Shown one piece after another: positions 1 through 9,234 of a stretch of DNA of 64,000 bases. Under the pieces are notes generated by a model that worked only from the letters and a program-made list of their open reading frames with translations, had not been told where the DNA came from and ran no database searches. The stretch covers positions 1 through 64,000 of the forward strand of contig NZ_JANXSO010000042.1 of assembly GCF_025352645.1 (NCBI RefSeq). Reading direction: 5' to 3'. This DNA is from Iodobacter sp. (GTDB lineage Bacteria > Pseudomonadota > Gammaproteobacteria > Burkholderiales > Chitinibacteraceae). Positions within the stretch are counted from its first letter, which is position 1, and each line of letters opens with the position of its first letter. The position numbers were made by a program, and so were the translations under genes.

Positions 1-65
1 CATCTTCATAATGCGACTCCTCTTCTGGTGCAACGACAGAAAAGAAAACGCAATAAAAACGCGAT

Positions 66-141
<76 letters not shown>

Positions 142-179
142 GCAAATACAGAGTACCGTTGTAGATCTTAAAATAAGAT

Positions 180-255
<76 letters not shown>

Positions 256-288
256 TTTATTTTGAGTCTTGTAAGATGCATGATAGAT

Positions 289-364
<76 letters not shown>

Positions 365-385
365 TTTCATGTAATATTGCCCTAT

Positions 386-461
<76 letters not shown>

Positions 462-503
462 AATTTTAAGAATAAAGAAAGCACCCTTTATTTAAGTAAC
501 CAT

Positions 504-577
504 GGCGGAGTAGCAAAATGGTTATGCAGCGGCTTGCAAAGCCGTCTACGCCGGTTCGATTCCGGCCTCCGCCTCCA
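504..577 (+). tRNA. tRNA-Cys (GCA)
   Basis: A 74-nt cloverleaf with acceptor stem GGCGGAG/CTCCGCC, anticodon loop TTGCAAA (anticodon GCA), T-arm GCCGG-TTCGATT-CCGGC and encoded CCA. It is last in the Gly-Gly-Gly-Gly-Cys cluster and is followed by a terminator hairpin. Confidence 0.97.
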
Positions 578-591
578 TAAGAAAGACCGTT

Positions 592-620
592 AAAGCCCTG
601 ATTATTCAGGGCTTTTTCTT
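592..620 (+). terminator. Rho-independent terminator of the tRNA cluster
   Basis: The 9-bp stem AAAGCCCTG / CAGGGCTTT has a 6-nt loop and runs into a T-rich tail. It lies 14 nt after the tRNA-Cys CCA. Confidence 0.9.
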
Positions 621-720
621 TGCCTGGCACTCCTAAAAAAACGCGCCTTTTCTGAAAGCCAGAATGGATGAGCAAGCTCCAGACGCGCACCAAGCCGTAT
701 GACCCCATTCAAATCCCACC

Positions 721-966
721 TTAACAACTTGGCAGTTTATCTTTGCCCCTCAATGCTTTTAATTGTGACCAAGATTCTTTCGGGCAAATTGCTATTTTTT
801 TAGCGGGCATGCACCACGCACTGTACGTCTCTATTTGTTTGCTTCCCAGACACTTTTTAAACTCCTTCACGGCTAGATATTTAGGTGGCAAGGCCGCAAA
901 TGATTCCATTGCGCACAAAGATAGCAACAATGCGCTAAGCAATAGCTTATTTAAACTCCATTTCAT
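721..966 (-). CDS. small secreted Cys-containing protein, function unknown
   Basis: An 81-residue protein that I do not recognise. The upstream GGGAG lies directly against a first ATG but 9 nt before a second one, so I start at the second (MKWSLNKLL). Residues 1 to about 25 form a typical Sec signal peptide: a lysine, a run of leucine and alanine, then SFAALP. The mature part of about 55 residues has four cysteines (in KKCLG, SAWCM, AICPK and the C-terminal SC), enough for two disulfide bonds, and a basic tail. This suggests a small periplasmic or secreted protein. It stands alone with tRNA genes on one side and repeat-rich DNA on the other. Coding confidence rests on the signal peptide and ribosome binding site. 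Confidence 0.7.
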   Translation of the reverse strand: MKWSLNKLLLSALLLSLCAMESFAALPPKYLAVKEFKKCLGSKQIETYSAWCMPAKKIAICPKESWSQLKALRGKDKLPSC

Positions 967-1050
967 ATCAACCATCTCCCAGTTATGTCACTTACTCAAA
1001 AAAACGATGGCAAAGGCCTCATACCCAAGGCGCTTACACCCTACTAATGG

Positions 1051-1108
1051 CCTGATTATGCCTCATGCTCAATCTCATTATAAATATCATAGGGCGGGGT
1101 GAAACCCC
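1051..1108 (-). repeat. dispersed intergenic repeat, half element
   Basis: It begins CCTGATTATGCCTC and runs into the palindromic core AGGGCGGGGTGAAACCCC. Read this way it matches the reverse complement of the right-hand end of the complete element at 49496-49668, including the shared ATTATAAATATC stretch. The left half is missing. Confidence 0.75.
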
Positions 1109-1299
1109 ATACGGGCTAACTAAAGTTACATATAACCTTAAAGTACAGAAAATAGCGCTAAACCTTGAATCACAGAGATAGTGAGCGCACAGAGGACACA
1201 GACAAAGGCTCAAAACAGAGTTTTACATCCTCGGTGAAACTCTGTGGTTTAAGATTTAACCAACTGATTCATATCATTATCTTTTTGCTTAGCGCACAT

Positions 1300-1426
1300 G
1301 GGGTGAAACCCACGTATTTCTTCAGCATTGCTCGCGAGTTTCACCCGCCATACAAATTCAGAAACCAAGCCCAACACCCAAGAAATCCATCTATACAGAG
1401 TCCATTAAGCAAGAGGCATAATCAGG
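1300..1426 (-). repeat. dispersed intergenic repeat, left arm plus core
   Basis: On the minus strand it reads CCTGATTATGCCTCTTGCT, then CTCTG.ATAGATGGATTTCTTG and a palindromic core ending GGGTTTCACCCC. It matches the copies at 26557-26680 and 49496-49630 along its length. The expected right arm near 1265-1299 is unrecognisable or strongly diverged. Confidence 0.8.
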
Positions 1427-1531
1427 ACTAAAGATATGTGGGTCTGCACAACACTTGGGTAAATTAATCCTAATCCTATATGATAGGGTTTCTAGGCAGT
1501 AGTCCATAATTAAAATAAACGAGCAAAATAA

Positions 1532-1873
1532 ATGACAATAGAATTGGAAATCATTGATATCCAACTAGGCAATGGCAAGGCAGCCGTTAAAGGCGCTTTG
1601 ATCACCACCCAATACAATGGATTCCTTGAAGATGGCACAAAATTTGATTCCTCTTATGATAGGGGCTCGCCATTTCAGTGCGTCATCGGCACAGGCCGCG
1701 TCATTAAAGGCTGGGATCAGGGATTAATGGGAATGAAAGTAGGCGGAAAACGCAAACTTTTAGTCCCCGCTCACCTCGCCTACGGCGAAAGACAAATCGG
1801 CGAGCATATTAAGCCAAACTCCAATCTTGTCTTTGAAATTGAGCTATTAGAAGTACTGACTCGTGACGATTAA
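1532..1873 (+). CDS. FKBP-type peptidyl-prolyl cis-trans isomerase
   Basis: A 113-residue single-domain FKBP that isomerises X-Pro peptide bonds. The family signatures are all visible: the YNGFLEDGTKFDSS strand, the VIGTGRVIKGWDQGL segment with the conserved Trp at the floor of the active site, the GGKRKLLVP stretch, LAYGE, and the C-terminal NSNLVFEIELLEV strand. There is no signal peptide and no FlpA-like insertion, so it is most like the short cytoplasmic FkpB/FkbP type. The start has only a weak ribosome binding site (GAGC). It is monocistronic, with decayed sequence downstream. Confidence 0.95.
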   Translation: MTIELEIIDIQLGNGKAAVKGALITTQYNGFLEDGTKFDSSYDRGSPFQCVIGTGRVIKGWDQGLMGMKVGGKRKLLVPAHLAYGERQIGEHIKPNSNLVFEIELLEVLTRDD

Positions 1874-1893
1874 TAACATTTTGCTAGGGCCAG

Positions 1894-2002
1894 CTAAAAC
1901 ATAGCAATAAATGCACCTAATCCGATCAATGAGCCGAATGGATTACTTAAGCTCAAAGCCAATCATTGCACGCTTGGTGGCTAGTACAGCAAGAAAATCA
2001 AT
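1894..2002 (-). pseudogene. possible remnant of a membrane protein C-terminus
   Basis: Read on the minus strand, two short open pieces in adjacent frames join into plausible protein: first IDFLAVLATKRAMIGFEL, then LSNPFGSLIGLGAFIAMF and a stop. The second piece is a convincing transmembrane helix. A one-base frameshift separates them and there is no start. I read this as the decayed end of a transporter-like gene, but the pieces are too short to be sure. Confidence 0.25.
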
Positions 2003-2029
2003 GCGCCTCTAAGATGCCCCCCCTATTAG

Positions 2030-2167
2030 CCACCGGCACTCCAACTTAATCCGCGGTATTTAAGTGCGTATAAGTATTGGGGTGAGGCTTATTTTCAAAA
2101 TAGTGCATCGATCGAAACCCAAAGCCAATTAAAAGCCCTCAAAGAAATTTGTAGCCGATATGAGTAG
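2030..2167 (+). pseudogene. remnant of a tetratricopeptide (TPR) protein
   Basis: After an in-frame TAG at 2027, one frame stays open for 45 codons to TAG at 2165 with no usable start. It begins ALQLNPRYLSAYKYWGEAYF and ends LKALKEICSRYE. The pattern LNP..L.A..Y.GE.Y, then a second helix ending in L.AL..IC, matches the last repeat of small TPR lipoproteins found in many proteobacteria. The rest of the gene is gone, so this is a gene relic and not a living small ORF. Confidence 0.45.
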
Positions 2168-2346
2168 AGTTAAGATTTATCACCCAACACCCTAAAAAAA
2201 TAAGCTAATTAATTCAATATACTAGAAGAAAAACAGCATATTTCATCAGCAAGACCCGCTATTTTTATGGGTAAGAGGGCTTGCAAAATATCTTAGGCTA
2301 GTTATAATGCGCACCTGTTCTGCAAACAGAGCAGCAAGTGTTTGTG

Positions 2347-2430
2347 GCCCGGGTGGTGAAATTGGTAGACACAAGGGACTTAAAATCCCTCGCTTATGGC
2401 GTATCGGTTCAAGTCCGATCCCGGGCACCA
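2347..2430 (+). tRNA. tRNA-Leu (TAA)
   Basis: An 84-nt class II tRNA with a long variable arm. The acceptor stem is GCCCGGG/CCCGGGC, the anticodon arm GGGAC-TTAAAAT has anticodon TAA, the T-arm contains GGTTCAAGTCC, and CCA is encoded. Confidence 0.97.
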
Positions 2431-2442
2431 CAGCAAAATATT

Positions 2443-2481
2443 AAACCCGCATTCTTATGGATATGCGGGTTTTTTGTTTTT
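2443..2481 (+). terminator. terminator of tRNA-Leu(TAA)
   Basis: The 10-bp stem AAACCCGCAT / ATGCGGGTTT has a 10-nt loop and is followed by TTTTGTTTTT. The SDR gene converges on it from the other side. Confidence 0.9.
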
Positions 2482-2495
2482 CTAAGCCCTATTTA

Positions 2496-3242
2496 TTACT
2501 TCCCACCCGCTAAATCAATAAATGTCCCCGTGGCATATGAAGCCTCTTCAGATGCCAGCCAAAGAATGGCTTGGGCCACCTCTAGTGCGGTGCCGCCACG
2601 CTGCATGGGGATGGTCGGTTTAAGGCGATCTACCCGCCCCACTTCACCACCGTCCGCATGAATATCGGTATAGATGAACGCCGGCCTAACGGCATTGACG
2701 CGAATTCCTTCGCTGGCGACCTCTTTGGATAAGCCGATGGTCAGGGTATCGATGGCACCTTTAGAAGCCGCATAATCCACGTATTCCCCTGCAGAGCCAA
2801 GACGCGATGCTGCGGATGAGACATTAACAATCACCCCACCATTGCCACCATAACGATTAGACATCCGCTTTACGGCTTCTTTAGCGCATAAAAAGTAAGG
2901 GACAATATTGCTAGCAAAAATGCGATTCAAACGGGCGGCGTCCATTTCATCTACACGCATTTGCGGCTCTAAAATACCTGCGCTATTAACCAGAGCCGTA
3001 ATAGGGCCAAGCTGCTCGTCAACAATTTGAAATAAACGCTGCACTTCGGCCTCAAGCGATACATCCGCCGCCACAGCAATGGCTATTCCGCCTGAACGGA
3101 TGATCTCATCCACGGTACATTGAGCCGCAGCGTGGTTTTTTAAGTAATTCACGCAAACAGCGTAGCCACGCGCGGCGGCCAGTTTGGCAGTAGCGGCACC
3201 AATACCGCGGCTAGCTCCGGTAATAACGATGACTTTATGCAT
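2496..3242 (-). CDS. SDR-family NAD(P)-dependent oxidoreductase
   Basis: A 248-residue classical short-chain dehydrogenase. The cofactor motif TGASRGIG is at residues 8-15, NSAG at 86-89, catalytic serines are in VSSAAS (142-143), and YxxxK is Tyr157/Lys161 (YAASK). Overall it resembles the E. coli YgfF / glucose-1-dehydrogenase-like branch, whose substrates are mostly unknown. The CatB-like acetyltransferase gene ends 23 bp upstream on the same strand, so the two probably share one message. The substrate cannot be read from the sequence. Confidence 0.93.
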   Translation of the reverse strand: MHKVIVITGASRGIGAATAKLAAARGYAVCVNYLKNHAAAQCTVDEIIRSGGIAIAVAADVSLEAEVQRLFQIVDEQLGPITALVNSAGILEPQMRVDEMDAARLNRIFASNIVPYFLCAKEAVKRMSNRYGGNGGVIVNVSSAASRLGSAGEYVDYAASKGAIDTLTIGLSKEVASEGIRVNAVRPAFIYTDIHADGGEVGRVDRLKPTIPMQRGGTALEVAQAILWLASEEASYATGTFIDLAGGK

Positions 3243-3265
3243 GTTTTCTCAATATGGTTTAAGAC

Positions 3266-3910
3266 TCAAGTGCGCTCCACCTCGGCCAGAGCTTCAATAT
3301 CCCCCGCCATAATCTCGGCTAAATGCTGGCTTATGATTTCCACCGGCCAATCCCACCAAGCTATTTCTTCTAATCTGGCCACTTGGTCTAGGGTAAAGCG
3401 ATGCTTAATAAGCTTAGCTGGGTTACCACCAACAACGGTGTAGGCCGGAATATCACGGGTAACAACAGAGCGAGCAGAAATCACTGCCCCGTTGCCAATT
3501 TTAACCCCAGGCATAATCAATGCATCAAAGCCTATCCATACATCATTACCAATAATGGTATCGCCTTTATATGGAAAATCAGTAAGTGGAGGGGCGTTCT
3601 TTTCCCAGCCATTGCCAAAGATTTGAAAGGGGTAGGTGGATATGCCAGAAAGTTTGTGATTGGCACCGTTCATTATAAATTTTACACCCTTTGCTAAGGC
3701 ACAGAATTTACCAATGATTAATTTATCGCCAATAAAGGGATAGTGGTAGAGCACATTGCGCTCAAAATTTTCCGAATCCTCTGGGTCATCGTAATAGCTA
3801 TAGTCCCCGACTACGACGTTGGGATTGGTAACGGTGTTTTTAATAAAACAGACCTGAGGAAAACCATCCTTAGGATGAGGATTCTCTGGGTTTGGGCCGA
3901 TGATCATCAT
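3266..3910 (-). CDS. CatB/Vat-like xenobiotic O-acetyltransferase (left-handed beta-helix)
   Basis: A 214-residue hexapeptide-repeat acetyltransferase. It starts with the IGPNPENP N-terminus typical of the CatB/VatD group, has the catalytic histidine region NGANHKLSGISTYPF (His85), the insertion loop, the DTIIGNDVWIG coil and the terminal GGNPAK. Members acetylate chloramphenicol, streptogramins or unknown hydroxylated compounds with acetyl-CoA. AAGGAG lies 2 nt from the first ATG and 5 nt from the adjacent ATG (3907), so MIIGPNP may be the true start. It leads a two-gene unit with the SDR. Whether it gives resistance is unknown; many chromosomal copies do not. Confidence 0.92.
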   Translation of the reverse strand: MMIIGPNPENPHPKDGFPQVCFIKNTVTNPNVVVGDYSYYDDPEDSENFERNVLYHYPFIGDKLIIGKFCALAKGVKFIMNGANHKLSGISTYPFQIFGNGWEKNAPPLTDFPYKGDTIIGNDVWIGFDALIMPGVKIGNGAVISARSVVTRDIPAYTVVGGNPAKLIKHRFTLDQVARLEEIAWWDWPVEIISQHLAEIMAGDIEALAEVERT

Positions 3911-4132
3911 GACTCCTTCTGCAGTTTTATTAACAAGATAGAGGGTGGCTACAATTTAGATTATTTTCAAGCGCATGTACTCTGGACGTATCAATAAAAA
4001 GTAATTAATTAAGGGGCATTTACTTGCCTAAAATGGTAATTAATACCCACGCAACAATTTACGTGCATTAGCGTATCCTAATAACATAATAAAAGAGGAT
4101 AATTCAGATTAATTCTCTTTACTTTCAGGCAC

Positions 4133-6007
4133 ATGATGCAGTCCATCAGAAGTAAAATTACGCTCTTAATCGCGTTATCTATGCTCTTTGCAACGATCAG
4201 TATCACCCTGATTACTTGCTTTAACATCCGCAATCACACCTACGCCGAAGCCGAACGAGAGATCGATTCGGTTGCCGCTGGGCAAACCACCTTTATCAGC
4301 AATTGGCTTGATGCCCGTAAGCGTGTAATTAAATCTGCACTGCGCCATAGCGGTGAAGAAAATATCAGCCTTTATTTGCAACAGCTTGCCGATGCCGGTG
4401 GCTATAGCCTGATGTTTGAAGGCGATGGCACAAGTAAAACCATGCTGTATTCAGTGCCAGGCCAAAGCAAACCTCGTCCTGATTATGATCCAGCAGCTCG
4501 GCCTTGGTATATTCAGGCCAAATCAGCCAATGAAGTGATTGTTTCAGAGCCCTACCGTGATGCAGCCCTTAATGAATTAGTGCTGACTTTGGCACAAAAA
4601 ATAAGCGGCCAAGAAAAAGTGATCGGTGGCGATATCTTGATCGGCGATTTAGTAAAATCTACGCTAGCTATCAAGCTTTCCGGCAAGGGCCATGTATTTC
4701 TCATGACCAAGGAAGGCAAAATTATTGCCTATCCAAAGCCTGGCTTTGAGCTTAAACCGATTAGCGACCTGATCCCTGGCTTAGAATCTAGCCAATTCAC
4801 CGCTCTACAAAATAAATCCAGCATATTTAATATGGCGGGGGATGATTATATTGTGCAGCTTTCCCCGATTACAGGCAGCGACTGGTTATTAGGCGTTGCA
4901 CTAGATAAAGCCGAAATTGACGCGCCGCTCAATCATTTGATTATGATCATTATTGCGGCTGTGATTTTGGTCTTGATTGTTGTTATTGTGTTCTGCACCG
5001 CCTATTTACGCCGCTTATTGGCAGGCTTATTACAGATTCGCGATGCCATGCTGGATATATCCAAAGGCGAGGCTGACTTGACTCAGCGTATCCCTAGCAC
5101 TGGCAACGATGAAGTGGCTGAAACGGCGCAAGCGTTTAACCAATTCATTGAACGCTTAAATATTTTATTCAAAGAATTACGCCGTGAGGCCATTGAGCTA
5201 ACTGGTGGGGTAAGTGCAGTTAATCACTCGGTGCTAAAACTTGCCGATGATTCACATACGCTGGCCGATATTTCTAGCTCTAATGCCGCAGCCATCGAAG
5301 AAGTAAGCGTCAGCATCTCGCATATTGCCGAAGCCGCACGCGAAACCGACAATCTAGTTAAAGACGCGGCCAAGGCTTCGCTGCATGGTAGCGAAAACGT
5401 GCTTAAAATCAGCACAGAAATGGAGCACACACGCCAATCTGTCAATGATTTATCTGGCCTACTGGCATCGCTAGAGCATCGTTCGCAAGATATTAGCAAG
5501 ATCACCAATGTGATCCGCGAAATTGCCGACCAGACTAATCTGCTGGCGCTGAATGCCGCCATTGAAGCCGCACGGGCAGGTGAGCAAGGCCGAGGCTTTG
5601 CCGTGGTTGCCGATGAGGTACGTAAGCTAGCTGAGCGCACGGGCAAGGCCACCATGGAGATCAGCCAGATGATTGGCGATATCCTTAATGAAACAGGCCT
5701 TGCTGTGAGCAATATGCAAACCACGGTAAAAGCTGTGGATGTAAGTAGCTCGCTTACCCAAACCGCTAGCGAGCATATGTTGTTGATTGGCCAATCGATG
5801 AAGCAAGTCACCGAAAGAATCGGTGAAATTGCGCTTTCTACTGGCGAGCAGCAAAATGCCACTACCGCCATGGCACAAAGCACCGAATCAATTAATGGCC
5901 AAATTCTTGATTCTGATGCGGCGCTGCAATCATCCATGAAAACGCTAAAAATGCTGGATGAATTAGCTAAAAATATGCAATCTACATTTAATCGCTTTAA
6001 GATTTAA
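4133..6007 (+). CDS. methyl-accepting chemotaxis protein, dCache sensor
   Basis: A 624-residue transmembrane chemoreceptor. TM1 is at about residues 8-30. A periplasmic domain of about 230 residues with RPWYIQAK and VVLG-like segments is typical of dCache_1 ligand-binding modules (often amino acids or organic acids). TM2 lies at about 267-293, followed by HAMP and a cytoplasmic coiled coil. The hairpin tip [45 protein letters not shown] sequence that contacts CheA/CheW is intact (about 463-503). Two adjacent ATGs occur; AGG is better spaced for the second (4136). It is a lone receptor gene with no che genes nearby. No CheR-tethering pentapeptide is seen at the C-terminus (NRFKI). Confidence 0.96.
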   Translation: MMQSIRSKITLLIALSMLFATISITLITCFNIRNHTYAEAEREIDSVAAGQTTFISNWLDARKRVIKSALRHSGEENISLYLQQLADAGGYSLMFEGDGTSKTMLYSVPGQSKPRPDYDPAARPWYIQAKSANEVIVSEPYRDAALNELVLTLAQKISGQEKVIGGDILIGDLVKSTLAIKLSGKGHVFLMTKEGKIIAYPKPGFELKPISDLIPGLESSQFTALQNKSSIFNMAGDDYIVQLSPITGSDWLLGVALDKAEIDAPLNHLIMIIIAAVILVLIVVIVFCTAYLRRLLAGLLQIRDAMLDISKGEADLTQRIPSTGNDEVAETAQAFNQFIERLNILFKELRREAIELTGGVSAVNHSVLKLADDSHTLADISSSNAAAIEEVSVSISHIAEAARETDNLVKDAAKASLHGSENVLKISTEMEHTRQSVNDLSGLLASLEHRSQDISKITNVIREIADQTNLLALNAAIEAARAGEQGRGFAVVADEVRKLAERTGKATMEISQMIGDILNETGLAVSNMQTTVKAVDVSSSLTQTASEHMLLIGQSMKQVTERIGEIALSTGEQQNATTAMAQSTESINGQILDSDAALQSSMKTLKMLDELAKNMQSTFNRFKI

Positions 6008-6023
6008 TTAATCGTATTTGCTC

Positions 6024-6055
6024 AAGCGCTACCCTTTTGGGTAGCGCTTTTTTTT
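6024..6055 (+). terminator. terminator of the chemoreceptor gene
   Basis: The 11-bp perfect stem AAGCGCTACCC / GGGTAGCGCTT with a TTTT loop is followed by a run of T. It begins 17 nt after the stop. Confidence 0.93.
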
Positions 6056-6278
6056 AGCGGTATTATGCCAATGAAGTAAATGTCGCGATTCACTGATCAT
6101 CGATTGCATTATTTTAAACAGAAAGCAAACGGCGTAAGGGAATCCCTAGTAGTAAGATATTCATTTAGCTTTTATCCTGCCCCCTAAATCACTCCGCTTT
6201 CAAAGCAGCTTTTTTTCAATAGAGATTGGCTGCGCATCACCATCAAACAATGCCATATAGATAAGCAAAGGAAATTCA

Positions 6279-7526
6279 ATGCCACAGATAAAAAACCCAC
6301 TCATTAGGCTATTGAATAGCACCAGTTTAGTCAGCCAAATATTAATTGGCTTAATTTTGGGCATTATGCTGGCGCTGTTTTTTCCTGAGGGCGCTAAATC
6401 AGCGGGTTTATTAGGTAGCTTATTTGTAAGCGCGTTAAAAGCTGTAGCGCCAATTTTGGTCTTTGTATTAGTGGCGGCATCCATTGCCAATCATAAGCCC
6501 AGCCAAAAATCGAATATGCGACCAATTTTGGTTTTATATTTATTCGGCACCTTTGCCGCCGCTGTAGTGGCTGTGACCGCTAGTTTTTTGTTTCCATCTA
6601 CATTAATTTTGGTCAAACACGCCAGCGACATCACCCCACCTAGTGGCATTGTAGAAGTGCTGCGTAGCCTGCTGCTTAGCGTAGTAGATAATCCAGTCAA
6701 AGCGCTGATGAATGCCAACTTTATCGGCATTTTAGCTTGGGCTGTGGCCCTGGGCGTTGCCATGCGCCACGCCAATGAAACCACTAAAACCGTGGTCAGC
6801 GATTTGTCTGGCGGCGTATCAGTGATTGTGGGCGTGGTGATTCGCTTTGCGCCGCTGGGGATTTTTGGCTTGGTGGCCTCCACCATTGCCGAAACAGGGA
6901 TTGAATCGCTGCTGAACTATGGCCATCTGTTATTGGTGCTGATTGGCAGCATGCTGTTTGTGGCACTGGTGATGAACCCAGCAATTGTATTCTGGAAACT
7001 ACGCCGCAATCCCTATCCACTGGTCTTTGCTTGCCTGCGTGAAAGTGGCGTAACCGCCTTTTTTACCCGTAGCTCTGCTGCCAATATCCCTGTGAATATG
7101 GCGCTATGCAAAAAGCTAGGCCTGCATGAAGACGATTACTCGGTATCGATTCCACTGGGTGCAACCATCAATATGGCGGGGGCAGCGATCACTATTTCGG
7201 TACTGACTTTAGCCGCAGTCAACACGCTTGGCATTCAAGTTGATTTGCCAACGGCACTACTATTAAGTGTTGTCTCTGCTATTTGTGCCTGCGGCGCTTC
7301 TGGCGTGGCGGGCGGCTCACTACTGCTGATTCCTATGGCGTGTAGCTTGTTTGGTATTTCTAATGATCTAGCCATGCAAGTAGTTGCCGTGGGCTTTATT
7401 ATTGGCGTATTGCAAGATTCTGCCGAAACCGCCTTAAACTCATCAACCGATGTCTTGTTTACTGCGGCCGCCTGCCAAGCCACTAGCAATAAAGCACAAG
7501 ATCAGCTGGCTTTTGCTGATCGCTAA
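6279..7526 (+). CDS. sstT: Na+/serine-threonine symporter SstT
   Basis: A 415-residue inner-membrane symporter of the dicarboxylate/amino acid:cation (DAACS) family. It has the SstT-type N-terminus ([22 protein letters not shown]), eight or so hydrophobic helices, the serine-rich re-entrant segment [15 protein letters not shown] that binds substrate, and the [13 protein letters not shown] motif. SstT takes up serine and threonine with sodium. Length and segment order agree with the E. coli protein (414 residues). AAAGGA lies 7 nt before the start. It stands alone, with its own terminator downstream. Confidence 0.95.
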   Translation: MPQIKNPLIRLLNSTSLVSQILIGLILGIMLALFFPEGAKSAGLLGSLFVSALKAVAPILVFVLVAASIANHKPSQKSNMRPILVLYLFGTFAAAVVAVTASFLFPSTLILVKHASDITPPSGIVEVLRSLLLSVVDNPVKALMNANFIGILAWAVALGVAMRHANETTKTVVSDLSGGVSVIVGVVIRFAPLGIFGLVASTIAETGIESLLNYGHLLLVLIGSMLFVALVMNPAIVFWKLRRNPYPLVFACLRESGVTAFFTRSSAANIPVNMALCKKLGLHEDDYSVSIPLGATINMAGAAITISVLTLAAVNTLGIQVDLPTALLLSVVSAICACGASGVAGGSLLLIPMACSLFGISNDLAMQVVAVGFIIGVLQDSAETALNSSTDVLFTAAACQATSNKAQDQLAFADR

Positions 7527-7551
7527 GGCTGAGCCGCCCAATATCATTTTC

Positions 7552-7580
7552 AAAAGCGCAGAGCAATCTGCGCTTTTTTT
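7552..7580 (+). terminator. terminator of sstT
   Basis: The 11-bp stem AAAAGCGCAGA / TCTGCGCTTTT has a 5-nt loop and a T tract. Confidence 0.9.
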
Positions 7581-7653
7581 CATCCCATTACTACAGCTCA
7601 GTTGGCCTCTGGTAAAAGTGACTTCCTTCTGACGCGACAAACTGCGAAAATCT

Positions 7654-7673
7654 ATTGACCCATCAATCATTGA
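7654..7673 (+). promoter_or_regulatory. probable MarR operator ahead of the exporter operon
   Basis: Two overlapping perfect inverted repeats share an arm: ATTGA-CCCA-TCAAT and TCAAT-C-ATTGA. They end 10 bp before the MFS start codon. MarR proteins bind palindromes of this size and usually repress their own exporter operon, and a MarR gene is the second gene here. The position is seen in sequence; the regulator assignment is inferred. Confidence 0.55.
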
Positions 7674-7683
7674 CTAGTCTATT

Positions 7684-9234
7684 ATGCAAACACCCAACAC
7701 CGAGCGCACTTTCCGCCAATCCCTACTCGCCATGCTGGGTATTTGCTTTGTAATTATGATGGTGGCGTTGGATCAAACCATTGTCGCCACCGCACTGCCT
7801 ACCATCGTGGCCGAGCTGCATGGCTTTGAGCTTTACGCTTGGGTTTCTACCGCTTATTTACTGGCATCGGTGGTCACCATTCCCATCTTTGGCCGCTTAG
7901 GCGATTACTATGGCCGCCGCCCCTTTGTGGTGGTCGCCATCGTGACCTTTACCTTGGCTTCCATCCTCTGCGGCATGGCCAATAGCATGTTGTTACTTGT
8001 GCTGGCGCGTGCCCTGCAAGGGATAGGTGGCGGCATGCTGGTGGGAACAGCGTTTGCCTGCATTCCTGATTTATTTCCCGATAGTAAAGTGCGTCTGCAA
8101 TGGCAGGTTATGCTCAGCGCGGCCTTTGGGATTGCTAACGCGATTGGCCCAAGCATTGGTGGCTTACTCACCCATTATGTAAGCTGGAGGGCCGTGTTCT
8201 TTGTGAATATCCCAGTTGGTCTATTAAGTGTATTTTTTGTCAGCCGCTACCTACCACGGATTAAGCCACAGCACAGCAGTAAGATTCGGCTAGATTGGCT
8301 AGGTGCACTGTTGATTACACTGTTTTTAGGCAGCTTGCAGCTATCAGTAGAATGGTTGCCAGCGCAAGGGCTGAGCCTAGCGGTATTGGCTACGCTGATA
8401 ATTTGCATCATCACTGGGGTATTAGCTTGGCGGCAAGAAGCCAATAACGAGCACGCCATGCTGCCCTTTGCGCTCTTTCGCGATCCCGCCTTGGCGGCGC
8501 TATTTAGGCTATCGCTGCTAATGGGCTTTACCATGTTTGCGATTTTGTCTTACGCACCCTTGCTATTACAAGGCGGCTTTCATCTATCGGCCAGCCAAGC
8601 GGGGATGCTGATTACCCCATTGGTGGTCTGCATTACCTTTGCCAGCATTATCAATGGCCGTGTGGTGCCGCATTTACCTAGGCCCGAAGCGATGCTCTAT
8701 GTGGGCTTTGGCCTGCTGCTGATTTGTGTACTGGGCATGATGCTGATTAGCCCACACACCTCGCATGCTTTGGTGATTACATTGATGGTATCTGGAGGCC
8801 TGGGGCTGGGGTTTATCATGCCTAATCTCACTATTTTTGTGCAGGAAACCTGCCCGCGCAAAGACCTAGGCATTAGCACCGCGCTACTACAATCCTTGCG
8901 AATGATAGGCGGGATGCTGAGCACCGCACTGGTTGGCTCTATTCTGACTTGGCGCTACGGTCATGAAATCCAGCAGCGCTTTGCCGACCAAACCGCCATC
9001 GCCAATTTAATGCACGACCCGCAGGTATTGGTTAACCCAGAAGCACAGCAAATGGCGATTACTCAGATCAACCAAATGGGCTTTGATGGCTTAGCGCTGA
9101 TCGAGCAAGCCCGCGCCATACTCAGCCATGCCATTCAAAGCAGCCAATGGCTGGGCGTGGCCGCCATCTTATTTGCCTTCTGGTGCTTGCGCCGGATTCC
9201 CCGTATTCAGTTCAAATCAAAGGCCCCAGCATGA
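7684..9234 (+). CDS. DHA2-type MFS multidrug exporter (14 TM)
   Basis: A 516-residue major facilitator of the drug:H+ antiporter-2 group. It carries the motif-D1-like ALDQTIVATALPTIV in TM1, motif A GRLGDYYGRRP between TM2 and TM3, the RALQGIGGG stretch of TM4, and motif C GPSIGGLLTHYVSWR. Fourteen hydrophobic segments are expected, which is typical of EmrB/QacA-like pumps. There is no EmrA-type membrane-fusion partner. The stop overlaps the MarR gene start (ATGA), so the two are translationally coupled. No clear Shine-Dalgarno precedes the ATG, and the 5' leader is probably very short. Confidence 0.95.
   Translation: MQTPNTERTFRQSLLAMLGICFVIMMVALDQTIVATALPTIVAELHGFELYAWVSTAYLLASVVTIPIFGRLGDYYGRRPFVVVAIVTFTLASILCGMANSMLLLVLARALQGIGGGMLVGTAFACIPDLFPDSKVRLQWQVMLSAAFGIANAIGPSIGGLLTHYVSWRAVFFVNIPVGLLSVFFVSRYLPRIKPQHSSKIRLDWLGALLITLFLGSLQLSVEWLPAQGLSLAVLATLIICIITGVLAWRQEANNEHAMLPFALFRDPALAALFRLSLLMGFTMFAILSYAPLLLQGGFHLSASQAGMLITPLVVCITFASIINGRVVPHLPRPEAMLYVGFGLLLICVLGMMLISPHTSHALVITLMVSGGLGLGFIMPNLTIFVQETCPRKDLGISTALLQSLRMIGGMLSTALVGSILTWRYGHEIQQRFADQTAIANLMHDPQVLVNPEAQQMAITQINQMGFDGLALIEQARAILSHAIQSSQWLGVAAILFAFWCLRRIPRIQFKSKAPA

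Larger units (their letters stand above)
967..1531. other. gene-free, repeat-bearing intergenic stretch
   Basis: No open frame here has coding character. It holds two pieces of the dispersed intergenic repeat, listed separately. Near 1220-1255 there is an interrupted inverted repeat, ACAGAGTTT facing AAACTCTGTGG. The last 80 bases before 1532 are AT-rich and may carry the promoter of the FKBP gene. Confidence 0.6.

Noticed and set aside
1165..1431. An 88-codon plus-strand ORF
   Set aside because: It runs through the dispersed intergenic repeat and an inverted repeat, and shows no coding character.
3266..3910. Antibiotic resistance cassette (integron or transposon-borne cat gene)
   Set aside because: No attC site, integrase or IS flanks it; base composition matches the neighbours and it pairs with an SDR gene, so it looks like a resident chromosomal gene.
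5224..5937. A 237-codon minus-strand ORF
   Set aside because: It is the antisense shadow of the conserved chemoreceptor signalling domain; its product is serine/alanine-rich with no family pattern.
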